Assembly (NCBI RefSeq): GCF_001277235.1
Contig: NZ_CP012266.1
Location: 2,418,001-2,482,000, forward strand
Source of the DNA: Cronobacter dublinensis subsp. dublinensis LMG 23823
Lineage (GTDB): Bacteria > Pseudomonadota > Gammaproteobacteria > Enterobacterales > Enterobacteriaceae
Direction of reading: 5' to 3'
Length of the DNA: 64,000 nucleotides
Position 1 is the stretch's first letter. Every line of letters begins with the position of its first letter. The position numbers and the translations under genes are program-made. This document shows positions 9,396-18,968 of this stretch, piece after piece. The notes beneath the pieces are model-generated. The model ran no database searches. It was not told the DNA's origin and saw only the letters and a program-made list of their open reading frames with translations.

Positions 9396-12074
9396 ATGGC
9401 TGTTACTAATGTCGCTGAACTGAACGCCCTCGTCGAGCGCGTTAAAAAAGCCCAGCGTGAATATGCCAACTTCACCCAAGAACAGGTTGACAAAATCTTC
9501 CGCGCCGCCGCTCTGGCCGCTGCAGATGCTCGAATTCCCCTCGCTAAAATGGCCGTTGCCGAATCCGGAATGGGTATCGTCGAAGATAAAGTGATCAAAA
9601 ACCACTTTGCTTCTGAATATATCTACAACGCCTATAAAGATGAGAAGACCTGCGGCGTCCTGTCTGAAGATGACACCTTTGGTACTATCACTATCGCCGA
9701 ACCTATCGGCATTATCTGCGGTATCGTTCCAACTACTAACCCGACGTCTACCGCTATCTTCAAATCGCTCATCAGCCTGAAGACGCGTAACGCTATCATT
9801 TTCTCCCCGCATCCGCGTGCTAAAAACGCCACGAACAAAGCGGCGGATATCGTACTGCAGGCTGCTATCGCCGCAGGTGCGCCGAAAGACCTGATCGGCT
9901 GGATTGACGAACCGTCTGTTGAGCTTTCGAACGCGCTGATGCATCACCCGGATATCAACCTGATCCTCGCGACAGGTGGCCCGGGCATGGTGAAAGCCGC
10001 GTACAGCTCCGGTAAACCTGCTATCGGCGTCGGCGCGGGTAACACCCCGGTGGTTATTGATGAAACCGCGGATATCAAACGCGCTGTCGCATCGGTACTG
10101 ATGTCTAAAACCTTCGATAACGGCGTTATCTGCGCATCTGAACAGTCCGTTGTCGTGGTGGATTCCGTCTACGACGCCGTTCGCGAACGCTTCGCCAGCC
10201 ACGGCGGCTACATGCTGCAGGGTCAGGAGCTGAAAGCAGTTCAGAACATCATCCTGAAAAATGGCGCACTGAACGCCGCTATCGTGGGTCAGCCTGCGGT
10301 GAAAATCGCTGAGCTGGCAGGCTTTACCGTACCAGCAACCACTAAGATCCTGATTGGTGAAGTCACCGTCGTTGACGAAAGCGAGCCGTTCGCTCACGAA
10401 AAACTCTCTCCGACGCTTGCCATGTATCGCGCGAAAGATTTCGAAGACGCGGTAGAAAAAGCCGAGAAACTGGTTGCGATGGGTGGTATTGGCCACACCT
10501 CCTGCCTGTACACCGACCAGGACAACCAGCCGGAGCGCGTCGCGCACTTCGGTCAGATGATGAAAACTGCCCGTATCCTGATTAACACCCCTGCTTCTCA
10601 GGGTGGTATCGGTGACCTGTATAACTTCAAACTCGCGCCTTCCCTGACTCTGGGTTGTGGTTCATGGGGTGGTAACTCCATCTCTGAAAACGTTGGTCCG
10701 AAACACCTGATCAACAAGAAAACCGTTGCTAAGCGAGCTGAAAACATGTTGTGGCATAAACTTCCGAAATCTATCTACTTCCGTCGCGGCTCGCTGCCCA
10801 TTGCGCTGGATGAAGTGATTACCGACGGTCACAAACGCGCTATGGTCGTCACTGACCGCTTCCTGTTTAACAACGGGTATGCCGATCAAATCACCTCCGT
10901 TCTGAAAGCGGCCGGCGTTGAAACCGAAGTGTTCTTTGAAGTAGAAGCTGACCCGACCCTGAGCGTGGTGCGTAAAGGCGCCGAGCTGATGAACTCCTTT
11001 AAACCGGATGTCATCATCGCGCTGGGCGGCGGTTCCCCAATGGATGCCGCGAAAATCATGTGGGTCATGTACGAACACCCGGAAACCCACTTCGAAGAAC
11101 TGGCGCTGCGCTTTATGGATATCCGTAAACGTATCTACAAGTTCCCGAAAATGGGCGTAAAAGCGAAAATGATCGCGGTGACCACAACGTCAGGTACCGG
11201 TTCTGAAGTGACGCCGTTCGCGGTGGTGACCGATGACGAAACCGGGCAGAAATATCCGCTGGCGGACTACGCGCTGACCCCGGATATGGCGATTGTCGAT
11301 GCCAACCTGGTGATGGATATGCCGAAATCCCTCTGCGCCTTCGGCGGTCTGGATGCGGTAACGCATGCGCTGGAAGCTTACGTTTCCGTACTGGCCTCTG
11401 AATTCTCCGATGGTCAGGCGTTGCAGGCGCTGAAACTGCTGAAAGAAAACCTGCCGGCGTCCTACCACGAAGGGTCGAAAAACCCGGTAGCGCGTGAACG
11501 TGTGCACAGTGCGGCCACTATCGCCGGTATCGCGTTTGCCAACGCCTTCCTGGGCGTCTGCCACTCTATGGCGCACAAACTGGGCTCTCAGTTCCATATT
11601 CCGCACGGTCTGGCGAACGCACTGCTGATTTCTAACGTTATCCGCTATAACGCGAACGATAACCCGACCAAGCAGACTGCTTTCAGCCAGTACGACCGTC
11701 CGCAGGCACGTCGTCGTTACGCTGAAGTGGCTGACCATCTGGGTCTCTCTGCGCCGGGCGACCGTACCGCAGCGAAAATCGAGAAGCTGCTGGCATGGCT
11801 GGAAAGCATCAAAGCAGAGCTGGGCATTCCGAAATCCATCCGTGAGGCTGGCGTTCAGGAAGCCGACTTCCTGGCACACGTTGATAAGCTCTCTGAAGAT
11901 GCCTTCGATGATCAGTGCACCGGCGCTAACCCGCGCTACCCGCTGATTGCCGAGCTGAAACAGATCCTGCTGGACAGCTTCTACGGCCGCGAATACAAAG
12001 AAGGCGCGGAAGCTGCGAAAGTGGAAGCGGCGCCTGCCGTGAAAGCAGACAAGAAAGCGAAGAAAACCGTTTAA
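9396..12074 (+). CDS. adhE: Bifunctional acetaldehyde/alcohol dehydrogenase AdhE
   Basis: Converts acetyl-CoA to acetaldehyde and then to ethanol with two NADH during fermentation. 892 residues: an N-terminal CoA-acylating aldehyde dehydrogenase (residues 1 to about 440, catalytic C246 in NGVICASEQ), a linker, and a C-terminal iron-dependent alcohol dehydrogenase (about 450-870, GGGSPMDAAK nucleotide motif and histidine-rich metal site CHSMAHKLG...H). AdhE proteins form long filaments (spirosomes). The C-terminal tail is Ala/Lys rich. The start is ATG at 9396 behind AGGAG. A terminator follows directly, so it is a single-gene unit. Confidence 0.98.
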   Translation: MAVTNVAELNALVERVKKAQREYANFTQEQVDKIFRAAALAAADARIPLAKMAVAESGMGIVEDKVIKNHFASEYIYNAYKDEKTCGVLSEDDTFGTITIAEPIGIICGIVPTTNPTSTAIFKSLISLKTRNAIIFSPHPRAKNATNKAADIVLQAAIAAGAPKDLIGWIDEPSVELSNALMHHPDINLILATGGPGMVKAAYSSGKPAIGVGAGNTPVVIDETADIKRAVASVLMSKTFDNGVICASEQSVVVVDSVYDAVRERFASHGGYMLQGQELKAVQNIILKNGALNAAIVGQPAVKIAELAGFTVPATTKILIGEVTVVDESEPFAHEKLSPTLAMYRAKDFEDAVEKAEKLVAMGGIGHTSCLYTDQDNQPERVAHFGQMMKTARILINTPASQGGIGDLYNFKLAPSLTLGCGSWGGNSISENVGPKHLINKKTVAKRAENMLWHKLPKSIYFRRGSLPIALDEVITDGHKRAMVVTDRFLFNNGYADQITSVLKAAGVETEVFFEVEADPTLSVVRKGAELMNSFKPDVIIALGGGSPMDAAKIMWVMYEHPETHFEELALRFMDIRKRIYKFPKMGVKAKMIAVTTTSGTGSEVTPFAVVTDDETGQKYPLADYALTPDMAIVDANLVMDMPKSLCAFGGLDAVTHALEAYVSVLASEFSDGQALQALKLLKENLPASYHEGSKNPVARERVHSAATIAGIAFANAFLGVCHSMAHKLGSQFHIPHGLANALLISNVIRYNANDNPTKQTAFSQYDRPQARRRYAEVADHLGLSAPGDRTAAKIEKLLAWLESIKAELGIPKSIREAGVQEADFLAHVDKLSEDAFDDQCTGANPRYPLIAELKQILLDSFYGREYKEGAEAAKVEAAPAVKADKKAKKTV

Positions 12075-12090
12075 GATGGTTTAACCGTAA

Positions 12091-12117
12091 AAACCCGCCG
12101 CCTGGCGGGTTTTTTTA
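12091..12117 (+). terminator. Terminator of adhE
   Basis: AACCCGCC/GGCGGGTT stem with a four-base loop followed by seven T, 17 bases after the adhE stop. Confidence 0.92.
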
Positions 12118-12311
12118 TGCCTGTACGAAAAATTTAAAAGTCCGGTACGTGTTGCCGTTATCAGTAGCGGTATTAATCAATGCGCGTCATCGCTTTGAGC
12201 ATCTGACGCGTCCTGCCCTTGCGCTATGCCACTACTCAATGAACACGTCGCCCTGGCCGCCACGCCTGAATGCGCTGAAGCTATGCGCAATGTCTTCGCC
12301 CGTGCCTCATG
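12118..12311. other. Gene-free spacer between adhE and tdk
   Basis: About 190 bases between two facing terminators. E. coli has pseudogene/IS debris at this position; here I see no recognisable remnant. Confidence 0.5.
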
Positions 12312-12340
12312 TAAAAAAGCCTCAGCGCGTTTGTGAGGCT
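12312..12340 (-). terminator. Terminator of tdk
   Basis: On the minus strand, the AGCCTCA/TGAGGCT stem with a nine-base loop is followed by six T, 40 bases after the tdk stop. Confidence 0.88.
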
Positions 12341-12379
12341 TTATATATGGAACTAAGGCTAACCCACGCGGTGTGTCTT

Positions 12380-12985
12380 TTAATGGCCCTGTACGGCCTT
12401 CAGAGAGCCCTTTTCCAGCGCCTCTTTATAATGCTTACGGCAGACGGACACATAACGCTCGTTGCCGCCAATAACGACCTGCTCGCCTTCATTATAAGGG
12501 CGCCCTTCGTGGTCAAGACGAAGCACCATGCCTGCCTTGCGCCCACAAAAGCAGACGGTTTTAAGCTCCACGAGTTTATCGGACCAGGCCAGCAAATACT
12601 GGCTACCGCCAAACAGCTCGCCGCGAAAATCCGTACGCAGCCCATAACAGAGCACCGGAATATCCAGTTTGTCGACGACATCTGAAAGTTCATATACCTG
12701 TTCACGAGTCAGGAACTGGCATTCATCAACCAGGACGCAATGAACGGGTGCCTGCTGATGTTCCGCGCGAATATCGTTCAATAACGAAGTCTGGTTGTTA
12801 TAAAGCTTTGCAGGCGAGGATAATCCTATGCGCGAACTGACCTTACCCGTGCCAAAGCGGTTATCAATTTCCGCGGTATAAACCAGCGTGCGCATTCCCC
12901 TTTCCTGATAGTTATATGACGACTGAAGTAATGCCGTCGATTTACCGGCATTCATCGCCGAATAGTAAAAATAAAGTTGCGCCAT
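12380..12985 (-). CDS. tdk: Thymidine kinase
   Basis: Phosphorylates thymidine with ATP in nucleoside salvage. 201 residues, type II thymidine kinase with the P-loop AMNAGKST near residues 10-17, the LVDECQFL lid/Walker B region near 85-92, and zinc-site cysteines (CFCGRK and a later CRKH). The C-terminus is a few residues shorter than E. coli Tdk (205). It is transcribed divergently from hns. Confidence 0.96.
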   Translation of the reverse strand: MAQLYFYYSAMNAGKSTALLQSSYNYQERGMRTLVYTAEIDNRFGTGKVSSRIGLSSPAKLYNNQTSLLNDIRAEHQQAPVHCVLVDECQFLTREQVYELSDVVDKLDIPVLCYGLRTDFRGELFGGSQYLLAWSDKLVELKTVCFCGRKAGMVLRLDHEGRPYNEGEQVVIGGNERYVSVCRKHYKEALEKGSLKAVQGH

Positions 12986-13526
12986 CTGCTCGATAACCCT
13001 GGCTTAAGTGTTGGTACGTTGCCGCCAGTGTATCATATTCTCGGTAACTGGCGTGCGGCCGCCTTTGCGCACCGTAGACATTTCTTATATAGCGATACGC
13101 AAAACGTGCAGCGCCCAACACTTTGAAACAAATTTACCGCTCTGATTGTGGAAAAACTGTGGAGATGAGGGTCATTTCAGGCCGCTAAACAAATAAGTGC
13201 TGTCTGCTTACTATTCTAATATCAACCACGCTTTGCCAGTGAGCGTTCCACTAATACAAAGGCAGCCTATTTCACCACAGGGATAATAATCCCTTAAAAA
13301 ATGGTGTTTCTCGGTCGAATTGAGACCCGGCGCCATGCCTGGCGGGCAGGTTCTATGTCGGTAAGTCTGTGCGTCAGTTCAAGGAAAATTTAAGTTTCGC
13401 CTTTTTAAATGACCACAAATAACCCGATATTTTGACTTCCTTACATTTGGCCCTATTGCAGAACTGAATTTAACGCTCTATTATTAGCTCAACACACCAC
13501 CCCATTATAAGTTTGAGATTACTACA
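12986..13526 (+). promoter_or_regulatory. tdk-hns divergent intergenic region
   Basis: 541 AT-rich bases without a supportable gene, containing the promoters of tdk (minus) and hns (plus). hns is known to be autorepressed and cold-shock responsive in E. coli; poly-A/T tracts here would suit H-NS binding, but I cannot place specific sites. Confidence 0.55.
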
Positions 13527-13940
13527 ATGAGCGAAGCACTTAAAATTCTGAACAACATCCGTACTCTTCGTGCACAGGCGAGAGAATGTACTCTGGAAAC
13601 TCTGGAAGAGATGCTGGAGAAATTAGAAGTGGTTGTAAATGAGCGCCGTGAAGAAGAAAGCGCCGCCGCTGCGGAAATCGAAGAACGTACTCGTAAATTA
13701 CAGCAGTACCGTGAAATGCTGATTGCTGACGGTATTGACCCGAATGAATTGCTGAACAGCATGTCTGCCGCTAAAACCGGCACCAAAGCTAAACGTGCTG
13801 CGCGTCCGGCTAAATATCGCTACACCGATGAAAACGGCGAAAGCAAAACCTGGACCGGCCAGGGCCGTACTCCTGCTGTGATCAAAAAAGCGATCGACGA
13901 GCAGGGTAAACAGCTGGACGATTTCCTGATTAAGGATTAA
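13527..13940 (+). CDS. hns: Nucleoid-associated silencer H-NS
   Basis: Global DNA-binding protein that silences AT-rich and horizontally acquired genes. 137 residues: an N-terminal coiled-coil oligomerisation domain (about 1-80), a flexible basic linker, and the C-terminal AT-hook-like DNA-binding motif TWTGQGRTP (residues about 109-117). Near-identical to E. coli H-NS. Single gene with its own terminator. Confidence 0.98.
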   Translation: MSEALKILNNIRTLRAQARECTLETLEEMLEKLEVVVNERREEESAAAAEIEERTRKLQQYREMLIADGIDPNELLNSMSAAKTGTKAKRAARPAKYRYTDENGESKTWTGQGRTPAVIKKAIDEQGKQLDDFLIKD

Positions 13941-13971
13941 TTCCGTTCAGACAGTGCTTTCGGTGCTGTAT

Positions 13972-14004
13972 AAAAAATCCCGCCTCGGCGGGATTTTTGT
14001 TTTT
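13972..14004 (+). terminator. Terminator of hns
   Basis: AAATCCCGCC/GGCGGGATTT-type stem followed by a T-rich tract, about 30 bases after the hns stop. A-runs on the other side make it potentially bidirectional, serving the convergent epimerase gene. Confidence 0.88.
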
Positions 14005-14054
14005 AAGGCCTCTCACAGACTGTAAGAGGCGCTAAGCAGTAGAGCGACAGGGAA

Positions 14055-15068
14055 TTAGCCTGCCACGTTATAAAACGCCTTATACCACTCCACAAAGCGT
14101 TTAACGCCCTCTTCTACCGAGGTATGCGGTTTAAAACCAATCACGTTATAGAGCGCGGACGTATCAGCGCTGGTCTCCAGCACATCGCCCGGCTGCATCG
14201 GCAGCATATTTTTCTGCGCCTCTTTGCCGAGCGCCTTTTCCAGTGCGGAAATATAATCCATTAACGCCACAGGCGAGCTGTTGCCGATATTATATACACG
14301 ATATGGCGCAGAGCTGGTGGCCGGTGAGCCGTTTTCCACGGTCCATTGCGGGTCGGCTTGTGGAATAACATCCTGCAGACGGACAATCGCCTCGGCAATA
14401 TCGTCGATATAAGTAAAATCGCGACGCATCTGACCGTGGTTATAAACATCAATGCTGTTGCCTTTGACAATCGCCTGGGTAAATTTAAACAGCGCCATAT
14501 CCGGGCGGCCCCACGGACCATAAACGGTAAAAAAACGTAGCCCCGTCGTCGGCAAACCATAAAGATGCGAATAAGTATGCGACATCAGCTCATTGGCTTT
14601 TTTGGTCGCCGCATATAAAGAGACCGGATGATCGACGGAATCATTGGTGGAAAATGGCATTTTACGGTTGAGCCCATAAACCGAGCTTGATGATGCGTAT
14701 AATAAATGCTCAACCTTATGGTGGCGACACCCTTCCAGCACGTTTAAATGCCCGGTGAGGTTCGCATCTGCATACGCATGAGGATTTTCCAGCGAATAAC
14801 GTACGCCGGCCTGTGCCGCCAGATGAATCACGCGCTGCGGTTGATGCTGCGCAAATAATGTTTCCATGGCCTGACGATCTGCCAGATCCATTTTTTCGAA
14901 ATGAAATGCGGTGTGTTGTTGAAGCAGATTGAGGCGGGCGAGTTTGAGGTTGACGTCATAATAATCATTCAGGTTATCGATACCGATAACCTGGTAACCG
15001 GCAGCCAGCAGACGTTCGCTGACATGAAAACCAATAAAGCCTGCTGCGCCGGTAACCAGAAATTTCAT
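14055..15068 (-). CDS. uge: NAD-dependent UDP-glucuronate (UDP-galacturonate) 4-epimerase
   Basis: A 337-residue extended SDR epimerase: the Rossmann motif GAAGFIGFHV is at residues 7-16, the catalytic YxxxK in SLYAATKKANE, and a C-terminal sugar-nucleotide domain. The family closest by eye is UDP-glucuronate 4-epimerase, which makes UDP-galacturonate for LPS core or capsule. Context supports this: it lies directly downstream of a UDP-glucose 6-dehydrogenase and galU, completing glucose-1-P to UDP-Glc to UDP-GlcA to UDP-GalA. It is absent from this position in E. coli K-12. Substrate is inferred from family and context. Confidence 0.85.
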   Translation of the reverse strand: MKFLVTGAAGFIGFHVSERLLAAGYQVIGIDNLNDYYDVNLKLARLNLLQQHTAFHFEKMDLADRQAMETLFAQHQPQRVIHLAAQAGVRYSLENPHAYADANLTGHLNVLEGCRHHKVEHLLYASSSSVYGLNRKMPFSTNDSVDHPVSLYAATKKANELMSHTYSHLYGLPTTGLRFFTVYGPWGRPDMALFKFTQAIVKGNSIDVYNHGQMRRDFTYIDDIAEAIVRLQDVIPQADPQWTVENGSPATSSAPYRVYNIGNSSPVALMDYISALEKALGKEAQKNMLPMQPGDVLETSADTSALYNVIGFKPHTSVEEGVKRFVEWYKAFYNVAG

Positions 15069-15082
15069 ACGATCCTCATTAA

Positions 15083-16423
15083 TTATGCAATGTTAATGGA
15101 CGCTCCACGGCCAATTGCATAATAAACAAAGCCGCGTTTGCTGAGCCTTGCCGGATCATACAGGTTACGGCCATCAAAGATAACCGGTTCTTTCAGGGAA
15201 TTTTTGATGAAATCAAAATCCGGTGCGCGGAATGCCTGCCACTCGGTGCAGATAATCAGCGCGTCCGCGCCCTGCAGCGCCGCTTCTTTGGTGCCCATCA
15301 GACGTAAATCCGCACGATGACCGTAAATGCGTTGGGTTTCATCCATCGCTTCCGGGTCGTAAGCCTGTACGGTCGCGCCGTGTTTCCACAGCTCTTCCAT
15401 CAGCACGCGGCTGGAGGCTTCGCGCATGTCGTCGGTGTTCGGTTTGAAGGAGAGGCCCCACAACGCGAAAGTTTTGCCTTCGAGATTGTCGCCAAAATGA
15501 CGGCGAATAAATTCCGGCAGCTTCATTTTCTGATCGTTGTTGACGTCTTCCACCGCACGCAACAGACGCGGCACGTAGCCGATATGCTCAGCCGTGCGAA
15601 TCAGCGCCTGCACGTCTTTCGGGAAGCAGGAGCCGCCGTAGCCGCAGCCCGGATAGATAAAGTGGTAACCGATACGGGAATCGGAGCCGATACCCTGACG
15701 CACTTTTTCGACATCCGCGCCCAGACGTTCCGCCAGGTTTGAGATCTCATTCATAAAGCTGATTTTGGTCGCCAGCATGCAGTTGGCGGCATATTTGGTC
15801 AGCTCGGCGCTGCGGATATCCATCAGGATCATGCGATCGTGATTACGGTTGAACGGCTCATAGAGCTCGCGCAACAGCTCGACAACGTCGTCATTGTCGG
15901 TACCGACCACGATACGCTCAGGACGCATACAGTCTGCTACCGCGGCGCCTTCTTTCAGGAATTCCGGGTTAGAGACCACGTCGAACGGGAAATCCGCGCC
16001 GCGGGCTTTCAGCGTCTCGCTCATCACCTGACGCACTTTGTCGGCGGTACCCACCGGAACGGTGGATTTATCCAGCACGACTTTATGGCCAGTCATATGC
16101 TGCGCGATAGTACGCGCTACCGCAGTCACATATTTCAGGTCAGCGGAGCCGTCTTCATCCGGCGGTGTGCCCACGGCGATAAACTGCATCACGCCGTGGT
16201 TAACGCCTTCCTGGGCATCGGTGCTGAAATGCAGACGCCCTTCTTCATAATTCTTCTTCACCAGCGGCGTCAGGCCGGGTTCATAAATCGGGATGATCCC
16301 CTTTTTCAGGTTCTCAACCTTGTTGGCGTCGACATCGATACACATCACGTCGTGCCCAACCTCAGCCAGTACAGCGGCCTGTACCAGCCCCACATAGCCA
16401 ATACCAAATACGGTTACTTTCAT
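15083..16423 (-). CDS. ugd: UDP-glucose 6-dehydrogenase
   Basis: Oxidises UDP-glucose twice with NAD+ to UDP-glucuronate. 446 residues: the N-terminal Rossmann motif is GIGYVGLVQA (residues 7-16) and the active-site cysteine lies in GCGYGGSCFPKD (about residue 266). The length is that of the longer bacterial class, not the 388-residue E. coli Ugd, so it is probably a paralogue of any ugd in the polysaccharide locus. It lies 14 bases upstream of the epimerase and 21 bases downstream of galU on the minus strand, forming a likely galU-ugd-uge operon. Confidence 0.93.
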   Translation of the reverse strand: MKVTVFGIGYVGLVQAAVLAEVGHDVMCIDVDANKVENLKKGIIPIYEPGLTPLVKKNYEEGRLHFSTDAQEGVNHGVMQFIAVGTPPDEDGSADLKYVTAVARTIAQHMTGHKVVLDKSTVPVGTADKVRQVMSETLKARGADFPFDVVSNPEFLKEGAAVADCMRPERIVVGTDNDDVVELLRELYEPFNRNHDRMILMDIRSAELTKYAANCMLATKISFMNEISNLAERLGADVEKVRQGIGSDSRIGYHFIYPGCGYGGSCFPKDVQALIRTAEHIGYVPRLLRAVEDVNNDQKMKLPEFIRRHFGDNLEGKTFALWGLSFKPNTDDMREASSRVLMEELWKHGATVQAYDPEAMDETQRIYGHRADLRLMGTKEAALQGADALIICTEWQAFRAPDFDFIKNSLKEPVIFDGRNLYDPARLSKRGFVYYAIGRGASINIA

Positions 16424-16444
16424 TACGTTGTCCTGGGTGGTTAA

Positions 16445-17353
16445 TTACTTCTTGTCGCCAACGGTTTCGTTGAGCCAGGCTTTAAACTCTTCACCCAGCG
16501 TATTATGGCGAACGCCGTATTCAACAAAGGCCTGCATGTAACCCAGTTTGTTACCGCAGTCGTGGCTCTTGCCTTTCATGTGGTAAGCCTCGACGGTTTC
16601 TTTATCCATCAGCATGGCGATGGAGTCGGTCAGCTGGATTTCATCACCCGCTCCCGGAGGCGTTTTGGCAAGCAGAGGCCAGATATCCGCGCCCAGAACG
16701 TAACGGCCAACCACAGCAAGGTTAGACGGCGCTACATCGGCTTTCGGTTTCTCGACGATGCCGACCATCGGCACGCTGTCGCCTGCCTGCAGCTGCACGC
16801 CCTGGCAATCCACCACGCCGTACGCGGTCACGTCAGCCACTGGCTCAACCATGATCTGGCTGCGGCCCGTCTCGTCGAAACGCTTAATCATTTCCGCCAG
16901 GTTGTCCTGAGAGAGATCGGATTCGAATTCATCCAGAATCACATCCGGCAGGATAACCGCGACCGGCTCGTCGCCGACCACCGGGTGCGCGCACATCACC
17001 GCGTGGCCCAGACCTTTGGCGAGGCCCTGACGCACCTGCATGATGGTGACGTGCGGCGGGCAGATAGACTGAACTTCTTCCAGCAGCTGGCGCTTAACGC
17101 GTTTTTCCAGCATCGCTTCGAGCTCAAAGCTGGTATCGAAGTGGTTTTCGATGGAATTTTTTGAGGAGTGAGTAACCAGAACAATCTCAGTAATGCCAGC
17201 GGCAATACACTCATTAACGACATACTGAATTAACGGTTTATCCACCAGCGGCAGCATCTCTTTTGGAATCGCCTTCGTGGCCGGCAACATCCTGGTTCCT
17301 AATCCCGCAACCGGGATTACTGCTTTTTTCACTTTCGAATTAATGGCAGCCAT
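16445..17353 (-). CDS. galU: UTP-glucose-1-phosphate uridylyltransferase GalU
   Basis: Makes UDP-glucose from UTP and glucose-1-phosphate, feeding LPS, trehalose, colanic acid and, here, the adjacent ugd/uge pair. 302 residues from ATG 17353, chosen because it has an AGGAGAAT ribosome site and matches the E. coli start MAAIN; the frame extends 8 codons upstream. The nucleotide-binding loop is GLGTRMLPATKAIPKEML near residues 17-34. Confidence 0.97.
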   Translation of the reverse strand: MAAINSKVKKAVIPVAGLGTRMLPATKAIPKEMLPLVDKPLIQYVVNECIAAGITEIVLVTHSSKNSIENHFDTSFELEAMLEKRVKRQLLEEVQSICPPHVTIMQVRQGLAKGLGHAVMCAHPVVGDEPVAVILPDVILDEFESDLSQDNLAEMIKRFDETGRSQIMVEPVADVTAYGVVDCQGVQLQAGDSVPMVGIVEKPKADVAPSNLAVVGRYVLGADIWPLLAKTPPGAGDEIQLTDSIAMLMDKETVEAYHMKGKSHDCGNKLGYMQAFVEYGVRHNTLGEEFKAWLNETVGDKK

Positions 17354-17554
17354 TGAATATTCTCCTGGACTGTTCAAGTTTCACACTTGTTCGTCAATTA
17401 AAAACGCGTTCGAGTATATCAGCTTAAATTTGGGGAAAGAGTCTGAATACCCTTATGTCATGGCAATTTAGGACAAATACGAAGAAAACTGACGCGATAT
17501 TAGCACCTGCGCAGACAGCCTGGAAAAGCTATCTGCATCAGATAAATCAAATGC

Positions 17555-18568
17555 TCATTCCGCAGACAACATGAGTCTTAAGCGGCCACCTGCGCCCCAG
17601 ATCTGGCACTGCCAGGACTCGCAGCGCTGGCTGATTTGATTTAAGTAAGTATTACCCAACGTGCCCAAAGGGACACCATTACTGAGCTGAATTTGGTTAT
17701 CTCCGGTATTAAGCGCAGCGTTAAGACCGGCGGAGACTAATATGAGGTTTTTTAATTCGCTGTGGTAATAACCCACCAGCAAAGGAAACTGTCCGTACAA
17801 ATTCGCCTGGCGTAACAATTGATTTACCTGCTTAAGTAAAGCCCCAAGCTCAGGTAATCGCTGGCGTTGCTGAGAGAGTTGTTCTTGCAGCAAACCATTA
17901 AACAGCGCCCTTAATAACAACGCCGCCAGCACGCCATTATCGCCAGCGCGCGTAACGTCGAGACAATAAAACGCCAGATCGTTGTCGGAAATCGGCGCAA
18001 TATCGAGCACCAGCCCGAGCTCGTCGGCGGCGACCAACTGGCGATAATTGACGCGGCAGTGCGACATCACCTGCTGCACCGGCGGCTGGAGTTCTTTCAA
18101 CAGCTTCGCCGCGGCGTGCGGGTTATTGACCAGCGCGTCCCAGTCCTGGAACAGCCGCTCCTCTTCCTCAACGCGCGAATTAAACATATTGGGATACAGA
18201 CACGCGTAAACGGTTTCACGCAGCCGATTAAAATCTTTGACGGGTTTTAGCAACACGTCCTGGACGCCGAGACGCAGGGCTTTGGCGATATCGGCCATGT
18301 TGTCGGTGGCGGAAATCACCAGAATGGGCGTCTGGTCGCCGTCATTACGCAGGCGCTCGATTAACTGCAGGCCGTTCATCCGCGGCATTTCCAGATCGCA
18401 AATCAGCAGATCCGGCGACGCGCCGTGCATTTTCTCGAGCGCGCCCACGCCATCTTCAGCGACGTGCGTCTGCGCGCCCAACGAAGAAAGCCATGCCTCA
18501 AGCATCGAGCGAAAAACCGCTTCATCTTCAACAATGAGGATATGTTTGCCGGCTAATGGTTGCGTCAT
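17555..18568 (-). CDS. rssB: RssB, response-regulator adaptor for RpoS proteolysis
   Basis: Delivers sigma-S to ClpXP. 337 residues: an N-terminal receiver domain with acidic pocket E14/D15, phospho-acceptor D58 (LLICDLEMPRMNG) and K108-equivalent in LLKPVK, then a degenerate PP2C-like effector domain. Co-oriented with galU, 200 bases upstream of it. In E. coli rssA precedes rssB; here the 400 bases upstream contain no rssA, so rssB must have its own promoter. Confidence 0.95.
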   Translation of the reverse strand: MTQPLAGKHILIVEDEAVFRSMLEAWLSSLGAQTHVAEDGVGALEKMHGASPDLLICDLEMPRMNGLQLIERLRNDGDQTPILVISATDNMADIAKALRLGVQDVLLKPVKDFNRLRETVYACLYPNMFNSRVEEEERLFQDWDALVNNPHAAAKLLKELQPPVQQVMSHCRVNYRQLVAADELGLVLDIAPISDNDLAFYCLDVTRAGDNGVLAALLLRALFNGLLQEQLSQQRQRLPELGALLKQVNQLLRQANLYGQFPLLVGYYHSELKNLILVSAGLNAALNTGDNQIQLSNGVPLGTLGNTYLNQISQRCESWQCQIWGAGGRLRLMLSAE

Positions 18569-18968
18569 CTCTCCCCCCCTGAATGACTTATTGCCAAGTT
18601 TGGCATGCTCAGGCGGGCTGTGCCTGTCAGAATTGCCCGAAGAATGTCAGCGCAACTGGAAGAAACATAACGCTTTTGCGCTTTGCGCCTGCAAGCGGGG
18701 GTGATAGTGCCCTGTGTCCAAAAGATAAACTGCAGCATGTGGATACTTTTTTTATACCTTTGTGTAAGGCCAGGCCTTGCTGTGTGTCGGTTCGCCCCGG
18801 CATCAGCGCCGGGGCGTAAAGATCTGCATTATCAGCGGCACCTGTTCTGGCTGCAAATTCGCCGCCAGACGCCTGATGGTGCGGGCAGCGTGGCGTCGAG
18901 GCCGTCGCTCGGTTAACATAGTGCCGCTGTGGCGTTTCACGCCTTAATTTTGTCCTCAAGGAGAAATC
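18569..18968. other. rssB-ychJ divergent region lacking rssA
   Basis: 400 bases where E. coli K-12 keeps rssA (patatin-like, about 300 codons). No reading frame resembles RssA. A GCCCCGGC/GCCGGGGC hairpin lies at about 18794-18816 without a T-run. The region must hold the divergent rssB and ychJ promoters. Confidence 0.65.

Noticed and set aside
9168..10547. 459-codon minus-strand frame opposite adhE
   Set aside because: Shadow of the strongly conserved adhE coding sequence; composition is His/Arg/Phe rich and no family is recognised.
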